A DNA stretch of 64,000 bases from an uncultured Christensenellaceae bacterium (GCA_944380355.1 CALWHJ010000009.1:1-64000); one strand, 5' to 3'. Positions 36,701 to 47,550 are shown, counted from the first letter of the stretch. A program made the numbers and translations. Notes: generated from the letters alone by a model not told the origin.

Positions 36701-37333
36701 AAACTCGTATTCGGTCAAAGACTCAAAGTAGAAGACGGTCAGCAGGTAGCTGCGGGCGACGTACTCACTCAGGGTAGCATCTATCCTCAGGATATTTTGA
36801 GAACCAAGGGCGTAAGAGGCGTTCAGGACTACATCATCAAAGAAGTTAAGAACACCTACGTTACCTCCGGTGTCGACATTAACGAAAAGCATATCGAAAT
36901 CATCGTAAGACAGATGCTCAGAAAGGTTAAGATTGAAAGCCAGGGCGATACCAATATGCTCCCCGGCGAATACGTAGATATCTTTACCTACGAGGCTGAA
37001 AACGAAAAGGTTATCGAAAACGGCGGACGTCCCGCTACGGCAAAGAGAACGCTTCTCGGTATTACCAAAGCTGCTCTCGCTACCGAATCCTTCTTGTCGG
37101 CTGCATCCTTCCAGGAAACTGCAAAAGTGCTTACCGAAGCGGCTATCAAGAATAAGGTCGACCACCTCGTCGGACTTAAGGAAAACGTTATTCTCGGTAA
37201 ACTCATTCCCGCAGGTACGGGTATGAAGAGATACAAGAATATCGTAGCTATGCCCGCCAACATGAACGACAGCAAGATTGTCGAAGACGAAATCCAAGAC
37301 AAGTTTGCTCTCGAGGACGACATAGAGGACTGA
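33704..37333 (+). CDS. rpoC: RNA polymerase beta' subunit
   Basis: 1209 residues. The N-terminal zinc site is CHCGKYKR...CDKCGVEV near 61-83. The catalytic magnesium loop is [12 protein letters not shown] near 469, and the bridge/trigger regions read [20 protein letters not shown] near 780. The second zinc site near 880-900 is [14 protein letters not shown]. The ribosome site AAGGAGGTG is optimal. The usual downstream partners rpsL-rpsG are not adjacent; metK follows instead. Confidence 0.99.
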   Translation: MSEVNNFDSIQIGVASPEKIRSWSHGEVLKSETINYRTQKPEKDGLFCEKIFGPTKDWECHCGKYKRIRYKGVICDKCGVEVTKAKVRRERMGHIELAAPVSHIWYYKGVPSRISVVLDMPPKDVDAVLYFNKFIVLDPGNTEFKKKDVVVDQDYEKAIKKAYEDMGKDPESVVIPEDLGSYRVGMGAEAIKELLSQIDLEKEAADLKAIVAESTDKANNQKRIKAVKRLDIIEAFRLSNTRPEWMILDVLPVLPPELRPMVPLDGGRYAASDLNDLYRRVINRNNRLKKLIEMGSPEIIVRNEKRMLQDAVDALIDNGRRGKAVTGAGNRELKSLTGLLKGKQGRFRQNLLGKRVDYSGRSVIVVGPELKMYQCGIPKEMAIELFKPFVMKKLVEKGTCLNIKSAKKVIERAQDDAVWDILEEVIKDHPVLLNRAPSLHRLSIQAFEPVLVEGRAIKLHPLVCTAFNADFDGDQMAVHVPLSIEARTEARFLMLSTNNILKLSDGKPVVSPTQDMVIGSYYLTIEREGGKGEGRYFRNPEEAMMAYQDGQISLQSKVFIRVEKVIDGVKYSKKLHTTIGRVIFNGAIPQDLHFVPRDTPEQQLDLEIDTVVDKKMLSKIVDACFKYKGATETSIILDKIKAQGYKYSTVGAITASVFDMHVPPKKKEIIAKADEDVVSIEKQFKKGRLSEEDRYNQTVKVWQQAIKDINVELQKGLDKFNPIWMMANSGARGSMTQISQLCGMKGLVADPSGKTIELPIKASLREGLSVLEYFISSHGGRKGMADTALKTADSGYMTRRLVDVAQEVIVDDIDCGDTRGIVIELADDPKKQDELVKEFIERIDGRYVMEDVLDGEGNVIIEKDTMCSQEQAKAIAEAGVKKVKIRSILMCKSPRGVCSKCYGKNMASGNSVKLGEAVGIIAAQSIGEPGTQLTMRTFHTGGVALSGDITNGLPRVEELFEARRPKGQALVADIAGTVAIDDAKKILTITPAKGDKVEYKLVFGQRLKVEDGQQVAAGDVLTQGSIYPQDILRTKGVRGVQDYIIKEVKNTYVTSGVDINEKHIEIIVRQMLRKVKIESQGDTNMLPGEYVDIFTYEAENEKVIENGGRPATAKRTLLGITKAALATESFLSAASFQETAKVLTEAAIKNKVDHLVGLKENVILGKLIPAGTGMKRYKNIVAMPANMNDSKIVEDEIQDKFALEDDIED

Positions 37334-37342
37334 TACTCATTC

Positions 37343-37367
37343 CCGTCGGGCGCAGCCCGTCCGACGG
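37343..37367 (+). terminator. Hairpin after rpoC
   Basis: CCGTCGG pairs with CCGACGG around an inner GGGC/GCCC. No T-run follows. It may reduce read-through from rpoC into the riboswitch region. Confidence 0.4.
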
Positions 37368-37383
37368 TACAACTTAATATAAA

Positions 37384-37477
37384 ATTCTATAAAGAGTGTG
37401 GGAGTGACGGACACTGTGAACACACAGCAACCTCGTGTAAGGTGCTAAATTCCGCAAGTATACTTGATAGATAGAAT
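37384..37477 (+). promoter_or_regulatory. SAM-I (S-box) riboswitch controlling metK
   Basis: The aptamer shows the S-box core: P1 from ATTCTAT (37384) and ATAGAAT (37471), a hairpin ACTGTG...CACAGCAACC containing the GAA/CAACC kink-turn-side elements, and the highly conserved GGTGCTAAATTCC at 37441-37453. When SAM binds, P1 forms and the downstream terminator at 37482 stops transcription, lowering SAM synthetase expression. Confidence 0.9.
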
Positions 37478-37481
37478 GTAT

Positions 37482-37512
37482 AAAGTCGCTATCACGTATA
37501 GCGACTTTTTTT
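37482..37512 (+). terminator. Riboswitch expression-platform terminator
   Basis: AAAGTCGCTA pairs with TAGCGACTTT, followed by a seven-T run, 14 bases before the metK start. It lies right after the SAM-I aptamer and is its regulated terminator. Confidence 0.88.
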
Positions 37513-37526
37513 ACAAAGGAGTTTTT

Positions 37527-38714
37527 ATGATAAAAAGATTATTTACCAGCGAGAGCGTAACAGAAGGGCATCCCGACAAGGTGTGCGACAAGATATCCGA
37601 CAGCATACTCGACGCTTTGCTGGAGGGCGACCCTATGAGCCGCTCGGCTTGCGAAACTTGTTCGAGTACGGGATTCGTACTCGTTATGGGAGAGATTACC
37701 TCTAATGCGAAAGTGGACTATGAAGCAATCGTCAGAAAGACGGTTAAAGAGATAGGTTACGACAGTGAGGATAAGGGACTGGATTGCGACAAGTGCGAAG
37801 TTATCGTACGCCTTGACAAGCAGTCTGCCGACATAGCTATGGGCGTGGACAGCTCGCTCGAAAACAAAACTAAAGGCAGCGATAAATACGACCTTATCGG
37901 TGCGGGTGACCAGGGTATGATGTTCGGCTATGCTTGCAAGGAGACGCCTACGCTTATGCCTATGCCTATCTACCTTGCTCATAAGCTTACCGCAAGACTT
38001 ACCGAGGTGAGAAAAGAGGGTATTCTCGATTACTTGCGCCCCGACGGCAAAGCGCAGGTTTCGGTAGAGTACGACGATGACAAAGTAGCGAGAATAGAGG
38101 CAATAGTATTGTCCACTCAGCACAATCCCGACGTGGATATGGACAAGCTCAAAAAAGACGTCAAAAAGTACGTTATCGACGAAGTGATTCCTTCTGACCT
38201 GGTAGACGAGAATACCAAGATTTATATTAATCCTACGGGCAGATTCGTAATCGGCGGACCTCACGGCGACAGCGGACTTACGGGCAGAAAGATTATCGTC
38301 GATACTTACGGCGGATACTGTCCTCACGGCGGCGGTGCGTTTTCGGGCAAGGATGCTACCAAGGTTGACAGGTCGGCTTGCTATATGGCAAGATACGTGT
38401 GCAAGAATATAGTAGCTTCGGGCATTGCCGACAGATGCCAGCTTGACGTTGCGTACGCCATAGGCGTAGCCAAGCCCGTATCAATAAACGTAAACACTTT
38501 CGGTACGAGCAAGTACACCAACGAACAGATAGCGAGCATTATCGACAAGGTATTCGATATGCGCCCCTTAGCAATAATCGAACAGTTGGAGCTTAGAAAA
38601 CCTCAGTTTGCAAAGACGAGCAACTACGGCCATTTCGGCAGAGAAGACCAAGGCTTCAAGTGGGAGATGTGCGACAAGGCCGACGAGATAAGAAAACTCG
38701 CCCAAAAGCTTTGA
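37527..38714 (+). CDS. metK: S-adenosylmethionine synthetase
   Basis: Makes SAM from methionine and ATP. The ATG at 37527, after AAAGGAG, gives [20 protein letters not shown] and 395 residues, the family length; an in-frame start upstream lies in the riboswitch. [12 protein letters not shown] near 15 is the ATP site, [12 protein letters not shown] near 117 signature 1, and [17 protein letters not shown] near 268 signature 2. Expression is under the SAM-I riboswitch at 37384-37477. Confidence 0.98.
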   Translation: MIKRLFTSESVTEGHPDKVCDKISDSILDALLEGDPMSRSACETCSSTGFVLVMGEITSNAKVDYEAIVRKTVKEIGYDSEDKGLDCDKCEVIVRLDKQSADIAMGVDSSLENKTKGSDKYDLIGAGDQGMMFGYACKETPTLMPMPIYLAHKLTARLTEVRKEGILDYLRPDGKAQVSVEYDDDKVARIEAIVLSTQHNPDVDMDKLKKDVKKYVIDEVIPSDLVDENTKIYINPTGRFVIGGPHGDSGLTGRKIIVDTYGGYCPHGGGAFSGKDATKVDRSACYMARYVCKNIVASGIADRCQLDVAYAIGVAKPVSINVNTFGTSKYTNEQIASIIDKVFDMRPLAIIEQLELRKPQFAKTSNYGHFGREDQGFKWEMCDKADEIRKLAQKL

Positions 38715-38772
38715 GAATATTTTAAATAATCAGACAGCTGTTGACAGCAAAGAGTATTTAATCTAAAATAAA

Positions 38773-38799
38773 GGGGGAGTAATCCCCCGATTTTTTTTG
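38773..38799 (+). terminator. Intrinsic terminator after metK
   Basis: GGGGGA, loop GTAA, TCCCCC, GA, then a run of eight T or more. Confidence 0.9.
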
Positions 38800-38828
38800 A
38801 CTTAACTTTTATATCGGCAAGGAGATTA

Positions 38829-41051
38829 ATGGAAACTGTAAAAGGATACGTCGAAGAGATTATCTTCAGGAATATTGACAACGGCTATTGCGTGCTATTG
38901 ATAAATGCAGGCAATAACCTTGTTACTGCCGTCGGAGTTTTTCCTCCCGTCGAAGAGGGGGAGTATCTCGAAATGCAGGGTGAGCACGTAGTCAACAATA
39001 AGTTCGGCGAACAGTTCAACGTATCCGAGTGCAAAATCGTGCAACCCGATTCCGTAGAGTCGATATACAGATATCTTTCGAGCGGACTTTTCTATGGCGT
39101 AGGAGAGGTAACGGCAAAAAATATTGTCAATACTTTCGGAGCGCGTGCGCTCGAATATATCGAAAAAGACCCCGTAAAACTATCTCAGGTCAAGGGGCTT
39201 TCGCTCAAAAAGGCTATGGCGATAAACGAAGCATTTATCGTGCATAAGGAACAGCAGGCTACGATTTTATATCTTCAGAATTTCGATATCAGCCTTAATC
39301 TCGCACTTAAAATATATAAGACTTACGGGGACGGCACCAAGCGCATAATAGAGAAAAATCCTTATCAGATGGTAGAGGACGTGGACGGCGTAGGTTTTAT
39401 TACGGCGGATAAAATCGCGCTTAAAATGGGCTTTGACCAATACAGCCGTTTTAGAATTACGGCGGGTATAGGGCACGTGCTTCAAGAGGGCGCGAGCAAA
39501 AACGGACATACGTATCTTGAAAGAAGAGAAGTGGTCAGCGAGGTCTGCCGACTTCTTAAAATGAACGAAGAAGAATACCGCTATATGGTTGACGGGATTA
39601 TTCTCGACAATGTGGTGATGGGCAAAATCGTCATCATCGAAGAGGGCGGAGAAGAGTGCGTAATGCTCACGAGAATGTATGAGAACGAAAACGGTATAGC
39701 GCGCTGTCTTGCCGATATGCTTGTAAGCGCGGAGGAGATTGACCTCAATATAGACGCTGACATTGACGAGTATCAGAAGAGTAAGGGCATAACCTTGCAC
39801 GAAAATCAGATAGAAGCGATAAAGAATTGCGTAAAGTACGGAGTAAACGTCATTACGGGCGGTCCCGGTACAGGTAAAACCACGATAATCAACTGCATAC
39901 TCACCATACTCAAAAAGCAGTATATGCGTACAGTGCTTTGCGCGCCTACCGGCAGAGCGTCAAAAAGACTTGCCGAAGCTACGGGTGAGGACGCAAAGAC
40001 AATTCACAGACTTCTCGATTTGGATTTCACGGGCGGCAAAGGTCACTTTACCTACAATGAAGATACCAAACTCGACGCCGACGTAGTCGTCGTGGACGAA
40101 GTGAGTATGTGCGACGAATACGTATTCTACGCGCTCATAAGAGCAATAAAGCGCGGCGGCAGACTTATACTCGTAGGCGATAAGGACCAGCTTCCTTCTG
40201 TCGGTGCAGGCAATATTCTGTCCGATATAATAGCGAGCGGACTAGTGCCCGTAAATTACCTCACGTATATATACCGTCAAAGCGACGACAGTTTGATTAT
40301 ATCCAACGCGCATAAGGTCAACGAAGGCAAGATGCCTACGATAGACAATAAGTCAAAGGACTTTTTCGTGGACGCACAGACGGATACAGCCGATATGCTC
40401 AAAAACTGTATTGACCTTGTTACTAAAAGACTGCCGTCTTTCTCTAAGCTTGCTCCTAAAGACATACAGGTGCTTTGTCCTATGAAAAAGGGCGTGATAG
40501 GCGTAGAGAATATAAATATCGAAATGCAAAAAGCTCTCAATCCTCCCGATTCTTCAAAAGGCGAGCTGAGAGCCGGAGCGAATATATTCCGCGTAGGAGA
40601 TAAGGTAATTCATACAGTCAACAATTATCAGATGGAGTGGCTGTCGCCCGACGGCTTGAGCGGCAGCGGCGTATTCAACGGAGATATAGGGTATATAATC
40701 GAAGTCAACAAGTCCGCGCCGTCCTTAAAAGTCGAATTCGACGACGGCAAGATAGCTACCTATAAGCAAGAAAATCTCGACGAAATCGCACTTGCTTATG
40801 CCATAAGCATACACAAGTCGCAAGGCTCGGAGTTTCCTGCGGTAATTATTATGGTGAGCGGGGGCAATCCGTTTTTGATGACGAGAAATCTCTTGTATAC
40901 GGCAATCACGAGAGCAAAACAAATCGTTGTCATCGAAGGCTCAAAAGAAAGCCTTGCCAAAATGGTCAAAAACGATTATACGGCAAAACGCAACACGCTT
41001 CTTACGCAGTTTTTGAAAGAAAATTGCAAGCGTGCGGGCGTTGAAGGCTGA
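38829..41051 (+). CDS. recD2: RecD2-type SF1B DNA helicase
   Basis: A 740-residue ATP-dependent 5'-3' helicase not tied to RecBC. The N-terminal 200 residues contain the OB-like start and the helix-hairpin-helix repeats typical of RecD2 (VKGLSLKKAMAINEAF, VDGVGFITADKIA). Walker A is GGPGTGKTT at 344-352, Walker B VVVDEVSMCDEYV near 420, and GDKDQLPSVGAG near 452. The C-terminus has AYAISIHKSQGSEF and YTAITRAKQ. It acts in DNA repair and replication-fork processing. Ribosome site AAGGAG. Confidence 0.95.
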   Translation: METVKGYVEEIIFRNIDNGYCVLLINAGNNLVTAVGVFPPVEEGEYLEMQGEHVVNNKFGEQFNVSECKIVQPDSVESIYRYLSSGLFYGVGEVTAKNIVNTFGARALEYIEKDPVKLSQVKGLSLKKAMAINEAFIVHKEQQATILYLQNFDISLNLALKIYKTYGDGTKRIIEKNPYQMVEDVDGVGFITADKIALKMGFDQYSRFRITAGIGHVLQEGASKNGHTYLERREVVSEVCRLLKMNEEEYRYMVDGIILDNVVMGKIVIIEEGGEECVMLTRMYENENGIARCLADMLVSAEEIDLNIDADIDEYQKSKGITLHENQIEAIKNCVKYGVNVITGGPGTGKTTIINCILTILKKQYMRTVLCAPTGRASKRLAEATGEDAKTIHRLLDLDFTGGKGHFTYNEDTKLDADVVVVDEVSMCDEYVFYALIRAIKRGGRLILVGDKDQLPSVGAGNILSDIIASGLVPVNYLTYIYRQSDDSLIISNAHKVNEGKMPTIDNKSKDFFVDAQTDTADMLKNCIDLVTKRLPSFSKLAPKDIQVLCPMKKGVIGVENINIEMQKALNPPDSSKGELRAGANIFRVGDKVIHTVNNYQMEWLSPDGLSGSGVFNGDIGYIIEVNKSAPSLKVEFDDGKIATYKQENLDEIALAYAISIHKSQGSEFPAVIIMVSGGNPFLMTRNLLYTAITRAKQIVVIEGSKESLAKMVKNDYTAKRNTLLTQFLKENCKRAGVEG

Positions 41052-41143
41052 CAAGTGCGGAAAATATAAATCAAGTCGGCTTTGCTCTCTTGCATATAAA
41101 ATGCAATAAACGAGTGGTAGGCAATCAAAAAATTTTACCGAAT

Positions 41144-41168
41144 AAAAAGCGCGTTTTTCGCGCTTTTT
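41144..41168 (+). terminator. Intrinsic terminator after recD2
   Basis: AAAAAGCGCG, short T loop, CGCGCTTTTT. Confidence 0.85.
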
Positions 41169-41245
41169 GCCTTTTAACGTGGACAAAATACGCCAAAAAT
41201 TACTGCTTGAAACCATTATTTACTTTTATTATATATTTGTGCGCC

Positions 41246-41274
41246 TTGACTATATATTTATATTATGATATTAT
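41246..41274 (+). promoter_or_regulatory. Promoter of secA
   Basis: TTGACT at 41246-41251, 17-bp spacer, TATTAT at 41269-41274, 36 bases before the secA start. Confidence 0.6.
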
Positions 41275-41309
41275 AATTATTAGCAAATTTGCGACAGCGA
41301 GGTTAAAAA

Positions 41310-44003
41310 ATGGGTATTTTGAGCAAGATTTTCCCTTCTCACAACGACAGGGAACTCAAAAGAATTTATAAGACGGTCGACAAAGTAGTAGCTCTCGAAG
41401 ATACTTACAAGGCTATGAGCGACGATGAACTTAAAGCTTGCACGCAGGCTCTTATGCAAAGACGCGAAGACGGCGAAAGCCTCGAAGCTCTGCTCCCCGA
41501 AGCGTTTGCTACGGTAAGAGAGGCAAGCGACAGAGTGCTGGGAATGAGACACTTCTACGTTCAGCTCGTGGGCGGCGTGGTCCTCTATCAGGGAAGAATT
41601 GCCGAGATGCGTACAGGTGAAGGTAAGACGCTTGTTGCGACTCTTGCCGCATATCTGAAGGCGCTCGACAAAAAAGGCGTGCATATCGTTACCGTCAACG
41701 AATATCTTGCCAAGCGTGACGCAGAGTGGATGGGCAAAGTATTCAAGTTTTTGGGACTTACCGTAGGCGTCAACTATTCGCATATGCCCAGAGAAGAAAA
41801 GGTCAAAGCGTACAATTGCGACATTATGTACACGACCAACAACGAACTCGGATTTGACTATCTGCGCGACAATATGGTCAAGGATAAGTCTTATAAAGTA
41901 CAGCGCGGACTCGAATACGCAATCGTTGACGAAGTGGACAGTATACTCGTGGACGAGGCGCGTACCCCTCTTATCATAAGCGGCAGAGGACAAAAGTCGA
42001 GCGATATGTATATCACCGCCAACAGATTCGTAAAGACTCTCAAAGAAGACGATTACGAAATAGGCGAAAAGGAGAAGTCGGTATTCCTCAATGAAAACGG
42101 CGTGGAAAAAGCCGAAAAGTACTTCAATATCGAAAATCTTTCCGACTACGAAAATCAAGGGCTTAAGCACTATATCGACAACGCTTTGAAAGCTAACTTC
42201 ATTATGAAGGAAAGCGATAACTATATCGTAGTCGACAACGAAGTTATCATCATAGACGAATTCACGGGCAGAAAGATGATAGGCAGACGTTACAGCGACG
42301 GTTTGCATCAGGCTATCGAGGCAAAGGAAAACGTGCCTATCCGCTCTGAAGACAAGACGATGGCTACGATAACTTTCCAGAACTTTTTCAGACTTTACAA
42401 AAGGCTGTCGGGTATGACGGGTACTGCAAAGACTGAGGAAAACGAATTTGACGCAATATACGGACTTGACGTAGTAGTTATACCCACCAATAAGCCTGTA
42501 ATAAGAGTAGACGAACCCGATAAGCTGTTTATGACCAAGAAGGCGAAATACGCTGCAATCATAGCGGACATAAAGAAGTGCTATGAGAAAAAGCAACCTG
42601 TACTCGTGGGTACCGTAAGCGTAGAGAAGTCTGAAGAACTTTCAAAACTTCTCTCCAAAGAGAGAATACCTCACAACGTGCTCAATGCGAAAAACCACGA
42701 AAAAGAGGCAGAGATAGTCGCTCAGGCAGGTAAGAGCGGAGCCGTAACCATAGCAACCAATATGGCAGGCCGCGGTACCGATATACTTCTCGGCGGAAAT
42801 CCCGAATTCCTTGCAAAACAAAAGCTTGCCAATATGGGTTATCCTCACGATATTATAGAGCAAGCTACGTCATACGCCAATACCGACGACGAAGATATTT
42901 TGAAAGCCAGAGGCGATTACAAGAAATATTACGCGCTTTTCGCAAAGGACACGGACGCAGAAAAGCAAGAAGTAATAGCGGCTGGCGGACTGAGAATTAT
43001 AGGAACGGAACGCAACGAATCGCGCCGTATAGACAATCAGCTCAGAGGCCGTAGCGGACGTCAGGGCGACCCCGGTTCTTCGGTATTCTATCTCTCCATG
43101 GAAGACGATATGCTGAGAATTTTCGGCGGCGACCACATGCTCAAAATAGCTCAGGCAATCTCTATGGACGAGAATACCCCTATCGTAAGCAAGTTTATTA
43201 CCCGTCAGGTAGAGGCGGCGCAGGCGAGAGTGGAGGACAGAAACTTCTCGGTAAGAAAGCACGTTTTGGGATACGACGACGTAATGAACAAGCAGAGAGA
43301 GATTATCTACGAACAGCGTAATATCGTGCTTGACGGTATGGACGTACACGTACAGATACTTGCCATGATGGAATCGGTTATTACCAATATCTGCAACAAG
43401 TACGTTGACTACAAAGAGGACCACAGATACTGGAATTACGACGACTTCAATATGGAGCTCGAGCAGTGCGTACTCGAGGACGGTACACAGCTTCTTACTC
43501 CCGACTTCATAGTCAATCTCGAGGATAACTCCATAAGCGGACTCGTCGCTAAGATAATGGAAGTTGCAAAAGAGCAGTATGAGAAAAAGTGCGATTACGT
43601 CAAAAACGAGATAGGTATCGACTTTGCGAGATTCGAACGCGACTGTATGCTTTACAACGTAGACAGCAAGTGGATGGACCATATCGACGCAATGGCACAG
43701 CTCAAGCAGGGTATAGGACTTGTGGCTTACGCACACCGCGACCCCGTTATTCAGTACAAAATCGAGGGCTTCGAAATGTTTGACAATATGGTCGAATCTA
43801 TTCAGTACGATACTGTAAGGACTCTTGTCAAGAGCCGTTTTGAAAAAGCTACCAAAGTGCAGTCTGACAAGGAAGTAGCGAATACCGTAACCAGCGAAGA
43901 AAAGAAAAACAGAACGGTTGTCAACACATCTAAGAAAATCCGTCCCAACGACCCCTGTCCTTGCGGCAGCGGTAAAAAGTACAAATTCTGTTGCGGAAAA
44001 TAA
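41310..44003 (+). CDS. secA: Protein translocase ATPase SecA
   Basis: 897 residues. It drives secretion through SecYEG. Walker A is RTGEGKT at 101-107, Walker B IVDEVDSILVDEARTPL near 210, and ATNMAGRGTDI near 485 is motif V. Helicase-like GRSGRQGDPGSS follows near 575. The C-terminal zinc/SecB-type motif CPCGSGKKYKFCC is complete. Single-copy appearance in this window; a second SecA elsewhere cannot be excluded. prfB follows 37 bases later. Confidence 0.98.
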   Translation: MGILSKIFPSHNDRELKRIYKTVDKVVALEDTYKAMSDDELKACTQALMQRREDGESLEALLPEAFATVREASDRVLGMRHFYVQLVGGVVLYQGRIAEMRTGEGKTLVATLAAYLKALDKKGVHIVTVNEYLAKRDAEWMGKVFKFLGLTVGVNYSHMPREEKVKAYNCDIMYTTNNELGFDYLRDNMVKDKSYKVQRGLEYAIVDEVDSILVDEARTPLIISGRGQKSSDMYITANRFVKTLKEDDYEIGEKEKSVFLNENGVEKAEKYFNIENLSDYENQGLKHYIDNALKANFIMKESDNYIVVDNEVIIIDEFTGRKMIGRRYSDGLHQAIEAKENVPIRSEDKTMATITFQNFFRLYKRLSGMTGTAKTEENEFDAIYGLDVVVIPTNKPVIRVDEPDKLFMTKKAKYAAIIADIKKCYEKKQPVLVGTVSVEKSEELSKLLSKERIPHNVLNAKNHEKEAEIVAQAGKSGAVTIATNMAGRGTDILLGGNPEFLAKQKLANMGYPHDIIEQATSYANTDDEDILKARGDYKKYYALFAKDTDAEKQEVIAAGGLRIIGTERNESRRIDNQLRGRSGRQGDPGSSVFYLSMEDDMLRIFGGDHMLKIAQAISMDENTPIVSKFITRQVEAAQARVEDRNFSVRKHVLGYDDVMNKQREIIYEQRNIVLDGMDVHVQILAMMESVITNICNKYVDYKEDHRYWNYDDFNMELEQCVLEDGTQLLTPDFIVNLEDNSISGLVAKIMEVAKEQYEKKCDYVKNEIGIDFARFERDCMLYNVDSKWMDHIDAMAQLKQGIGLVAYAHRDPVIQYKIEGFEMFDNMVESIQYDTVRTLVKSRFEKATKVQSDKEVANTVTSEEKKNRTVVNTSKKIRPNDPCPCGSGKKYKFCCGK

Positions 44004-44040
44004 ACGCGGTTGACAATTATCAGGAGAGAAAGAAAAAAAT

Positions 44041-45144
44041 ATGATGACTATCGAACAGGCCAAATGGGAGGCTGACAAGATAAATAAATCGCTTGCGGAA
44101 GTTAAAGAGGCGCTTGACTACGACGGACTAAAAAAGAGAGCCGAGGAGTTGAGAAAAGAGCAGGCAAAGGACGACTTCTGGAACGATATGGACAATGCTC
44201 AGAAAATAAACAAAGAACTGAGCCGTATCGAGAGTAAAATAAAGCATTACGACAAGCTTTATTCTCAGGGAGAAGATTTGGAAGTGTTAATCGAGCTTAC
44301 CGAAGACAACAGCGGTGACGAGAGCGCGATGGAAGAATTGCAAAAGGAAATCAACGCTTTTTCCGAGGCGGTCGAATCGCTTAAACTCGAAACTTTGCTC
44401 AAAGGCAAGTACGATGCAAACAACGCTATACTGACTTTGCACGCGGGAGCGGGCGGTACGGAAGCGCAGGACTGGGCTAATATGCTTTACCGTATGTACA
44501 CGAGGTATGCCGAGCGCGTAGGCTACAAGGTAGTCGAACTCGACAAGCTAGCGGGTGACGAAGCGGGAATAAAGAGCGTAACTTTTAAGGTAATAGGCGA
44601 AAACGCTTACGGCTATCTCAAAGCCGAAAAAGGTGTGCACAGACTTGTCAGAATATCTCCTTTCGACTCAAATGCAAGACGCCATACTTCATTTGCTTCT
44701 TTGGAAGTTATGCCCGAGATTGAGAATAAAAATGAAATTAAAATCAATCCCGAGGACTTAAAGATAGACACCTACCGAAGTGGCGGCGCGGGCGGACAGC
44801 ACGTCAACAAGACGGAAAGCGCGATACGTATTACGCATATCCCTACCGGTATAATCGTGCAGTGTCAGAACGAAAGAAGCCAGATACAAAACAGAGAACA
44901 AGCTATGGGTATGCTCATATCCAAGCTTATCGAAAAGCAGGAGAGAGAACGTCTTGAGAAAGAAACCGAACTCAAAGGCGACCTCAAGAAAATCGAATGG
45001 GGAAGTCAGATACGAAGCTACGTATTCTGCCCCTACACAATGGTAAAGGACCACCGTACGGGTTGCGAAACCGGTAACATTACGGCGGTAATGGACGGAG
45101 ATATCGAGCAGTTTATTTTCGACTATCTCAAAAAAGCCAATTAA
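44041..45144 (+). CDS. prfB: Peptide chain release factor 2, no programmed frameshift
   Basis: 367 residues. It reads UGA and UAA stop codons. The tripeptide anticodon SPF is at 206-208, which marks RF2, and the catalytic GGQ is at 251-253. The reading frame runs unbroken from the ATG at 44041 through the region LAEVKEALDYDGLKK where most prfB genes have an in-frame UGA and a +1 frameshift. This copy therefore lacks the usual autoregulatory frameshift. Ribosome site CAGGAGAG. It lies between secA and tsaD, likely co-transcribed with secA, as in many bacteria. Confidence 0.97.
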   Translation: MMTIEQAKWEADKINKSLAEVKEALDYDGLKKRAEELRKEQAKDDFWNDMDNAQKINKELSRIESKIKHYDKLYSQGEDLEVLIELTEDNSGDESAMEELQKEINAFSEAVESLKLETLLKGKYDANNAILTLHAGAGGTEAQDWANMLYRMYTRYAERVGYKVVELDKLAGDEAGIKSVTFKVIGENAYGYLKAEKGVHRLVRISPFDSNARRHTSFASLEVMPEIENKNEIKINPEDLKIDTYRSGGAGGQHVNKTESAIRITHIPTGIIVQCQNERSQIQNREQAMGMLISKLIEKQERERLEKETELKGDLKKIEWGSQIRSYVFCPYTMVKDHRTGCETGNITAVMDGDIEQFIFDYLKKAN

Positions 45145-45189
45145 TAAAAGAGTAAGTTTGAAATACTCAGGAAGAATTACGGGCAGGAT

Positions 45190-46251
45190 ATGGAATATAT
45201 CGATATAGCAAACGGAAAACTCGACGAAATAAGACAGCGCGAAGGTATAGTGATACTCGCAATCGAAAGCTCGTGCGACGAAACTGCGGTAGCTATTACC
45301 AAAGGCAGACAGCTTCTTGCCAACGCTATTGCTTCGCAGATAGACATTCACAAGCGTTTTGGCGGAGTAGTGCCTGAGATTGCTTCGAGAAACCATACGC
45401 TTGCGATAGACGGAGTGATGAAAGAGGCTTTGAAGCAGGCAGATATGACGCTTGACGATATAGATTGCATTGCGGTGACTTACGGCGCGGGTCTTTTGGG
45501 CGCATTGCTCGTGGGAGTGTCTTATGCCAAAGCGCTCGCATATGCGACGGGCAAACCTCTTATTGCCGTCAATCACATCAAAGGGCATATAGCAGCCAAT
45601 TACCTTGCCAAACCCGACCTCGAGCCGCCTTACCTCTGTCTTATCGCAAGCGGCGGACATACGACGATAGCGTATGTAAAATCGCTTACGGAAGTGGAGA
45701 TAAAAGGTACTACGCAGGACGATGCGTGCGGAGAGGCTTTCGATAAAGTTGCCAGAGTTTTGGGACTTCCTTATCCAGGCGGACCGCAGATAGAAAAACT
45801 CGCAAAAGAAGGCAGACCCACGATAGAATTGCCTACTCCTTATAAAGACAAGGATACGTACGATTTTTCCTACAGCGGTATAAAGACGGCAGTCATAAAT
45901 TACGCACACAAAAAAGAGCAGAAGGGCGAGGAGCTGGAGAGAGCCGACCTTGCGTGCTCCTTTCAGGAGAAAGTAACGGATATTATGGTAAACAATACCT
46001 TGCGCTGCGCGTGCGATATGAATGTTAAAACGGTAGTAATTGCAGGCGGCGTGGGAGCAAACGGAGTGCTTAGGAAAAAGATGTCCGAGCGCGCCGAAAA
46101 GCTGGGAATTCAAGTATATTATCCTCCTATGATACTGTGTACCGACAACGGAGCGATGATAGCTTCCGAAGCTTACAATATGATAAAGCGCGGAGCAAAA
46201 GCGGCGGATATCGACCTCGACGCAAACGCCAACTTGAAAGTGTGGGAATAG
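45190..46251 (+). CDS. tsaD: tRNA t6A synthesis protein TsaD
   Basis: The 353-residue threonylcarbamoyl transferase makes t6A37 in tRNAs reading ANN codons, with TsaB/E/C encoded elsewhere. ESSCDETAVAI near 20 opens the ASKHA fold. The metal-binding His pair is NHIKGH with H129 and H133. ASGGHT near 155 and the C-terminal CTDNGAMIA supply nucleotide and metal contacts. The ribosome site AGGA is adequately placed. No promoter of its own is visible, so it probably belongs to the secA-prfB transcript. Confidence 0.97.
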   Translation: MEYIDIANGKLDEIRQREGIVILAIESSCDETAVAITKGRQLLANAIASQIDIHKRFGGVVPEIASRNHTLAIDGVMKEALKQADMTLDDIDCIAVTYGAGLLGALLVGVSYAKALAYATGKPLIAVNHIKGHIAANYLAKPDLEPPYLCLIASGGHTTIAYVKSLTEVEIKGTTQDDACGEAFDKVARVLGLPYPGGPQIEKLAKEGRPTIELPTPYKDKDTYDFSYSGIKTAVINYAHKKEQKGEELERADLACSFQEKVTDIMVNNTLRCACDMNVKTVVIAGGVGANGVLRKKMSERAEKLGIQVYYPPMILCTDNGAMIASEAYNMIKRGAKAADIDLDANANLKVWE

Positions 46252-46468
46252 TTTGCCGAAAACGAAATTATATTATATATAATATTTTATCAATACTATA
46301 TGTCTTATCTTGTAATTTTGCCGTTGATTTTTAGGCGCCGCAAACGTCAAAATGTTAAAAAAACACAAGCCGAAAGGCATAAATTCGCTCGAAATGACGA
46401 TTTTTTATTTGTACGGATAAATATAAAACGTATTTTATATAAATATTCAAAAAACTCAAATCAAACGC

Positions 46469-46497
46469 TTGACTAAAAAATTAATTACATATAAAAT
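46469..46497 (+). promoter_or_regulatory. Promoter of the rpsL-rpsG-fusA unit
   Basis: TTGACT at 46469-46474, 17-bp spacer, TAAAAT at 46492-46497. The preceding part of the gap (46252-46468) holds only AT-rich sequence with no recognisable feature. Confidence 0.65.
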
Positions 46498-46503
46498 AGT
46501 TAT

Positions 46504-46644
46504 GCTATGAGTAAAATGCTACTCGTATGCATTACTTTGCACAAAAAAACCGTGGGTGTGACGGTTTTTAGTCAAATAAATATGAGATTATCCTTCAGGG
46601 TTGCTGGATAACTCATCCGACAAATTACACAGGAGGTTCGCAAA
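46504..46644 (+). promoter_or_regulatory. Leader of rpsL mRNA with terminator-like hairpin
   Basis: A leader of about 140 bases. AAAAACCGT (46545) pairs with ACGGTTTTT (46560) and resembles an attenuator ahead of the ribosomal genes. Downstream, GGATAACTCATCC at 46606-46618 forms a small hairpin before the AGGAGG ribosome site. It may mediate autoregulation or attenuation; not a named family. Confidence 0.4.
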
Positions 46645-47016
46645 ATGCCCACAATCAATCAATTAATCAGGCAAGGTCGCGAGAAGCAAGTAAAGAAGTC
46701 TACTGCACCTATTATGCAGAAGAATCCTCAGAAGAGAGGCGTATGCCTTTCCGTTACTACCACTTCTCCTAAAAAGCCTAACTCCGCTTTGAGAAAGATT
46801 GCAAGAGTACGTCTTGTCAACGGTCTTGAAGGTACCATTTACATTCCCGGTATCGGTCACAACCTGCAAGAGCACAGCGTCGTTCTTATCAGAGGCGGAA
46901 GAGTAAGAGATTTGCCTGGTGTCAGATATCACATTATCCGTGGCACCTTGGACAGCGCTGGCGTAGCTAAGCGCATGCAGGCACGCTCGAAGTATGGCGC
47001 AAAGAGACCTAAATAA
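46645..47016 (+). CDS. rpsL: Ribosomal protein S12
   Basis: 123 residues, standard S12 length. [17 protein letters not shown] near 40 carries the Lys whose change gives streptomycin resistance; the sensitive-type KKPN is present. [20 protein letters not shown] near 75 is the second conserved block. Start [12 protein letters not shown] with AGGAGG ribosome site. First gene of the str-type operon here. Confidence 0.99.
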   Translation: MPTINQLIRQGREKQVKKSTAPIMQKNPQKRGVCLSVTTTSPKKPNSALRKIARVRLVNGLEGTIYIPGIGHNLQEHSVVLIRGGRVRDLPGVRYHIIRGTLDSAGVAKRMQARSKYGAKRPK

Positions 47017-47073
47017 GCATTGCCTATTTAGTCGGATGTAATCATTTATTCACAATCTAAACAAGGAGGTTAA

Positions 47074-47550
<477 letters not shown>

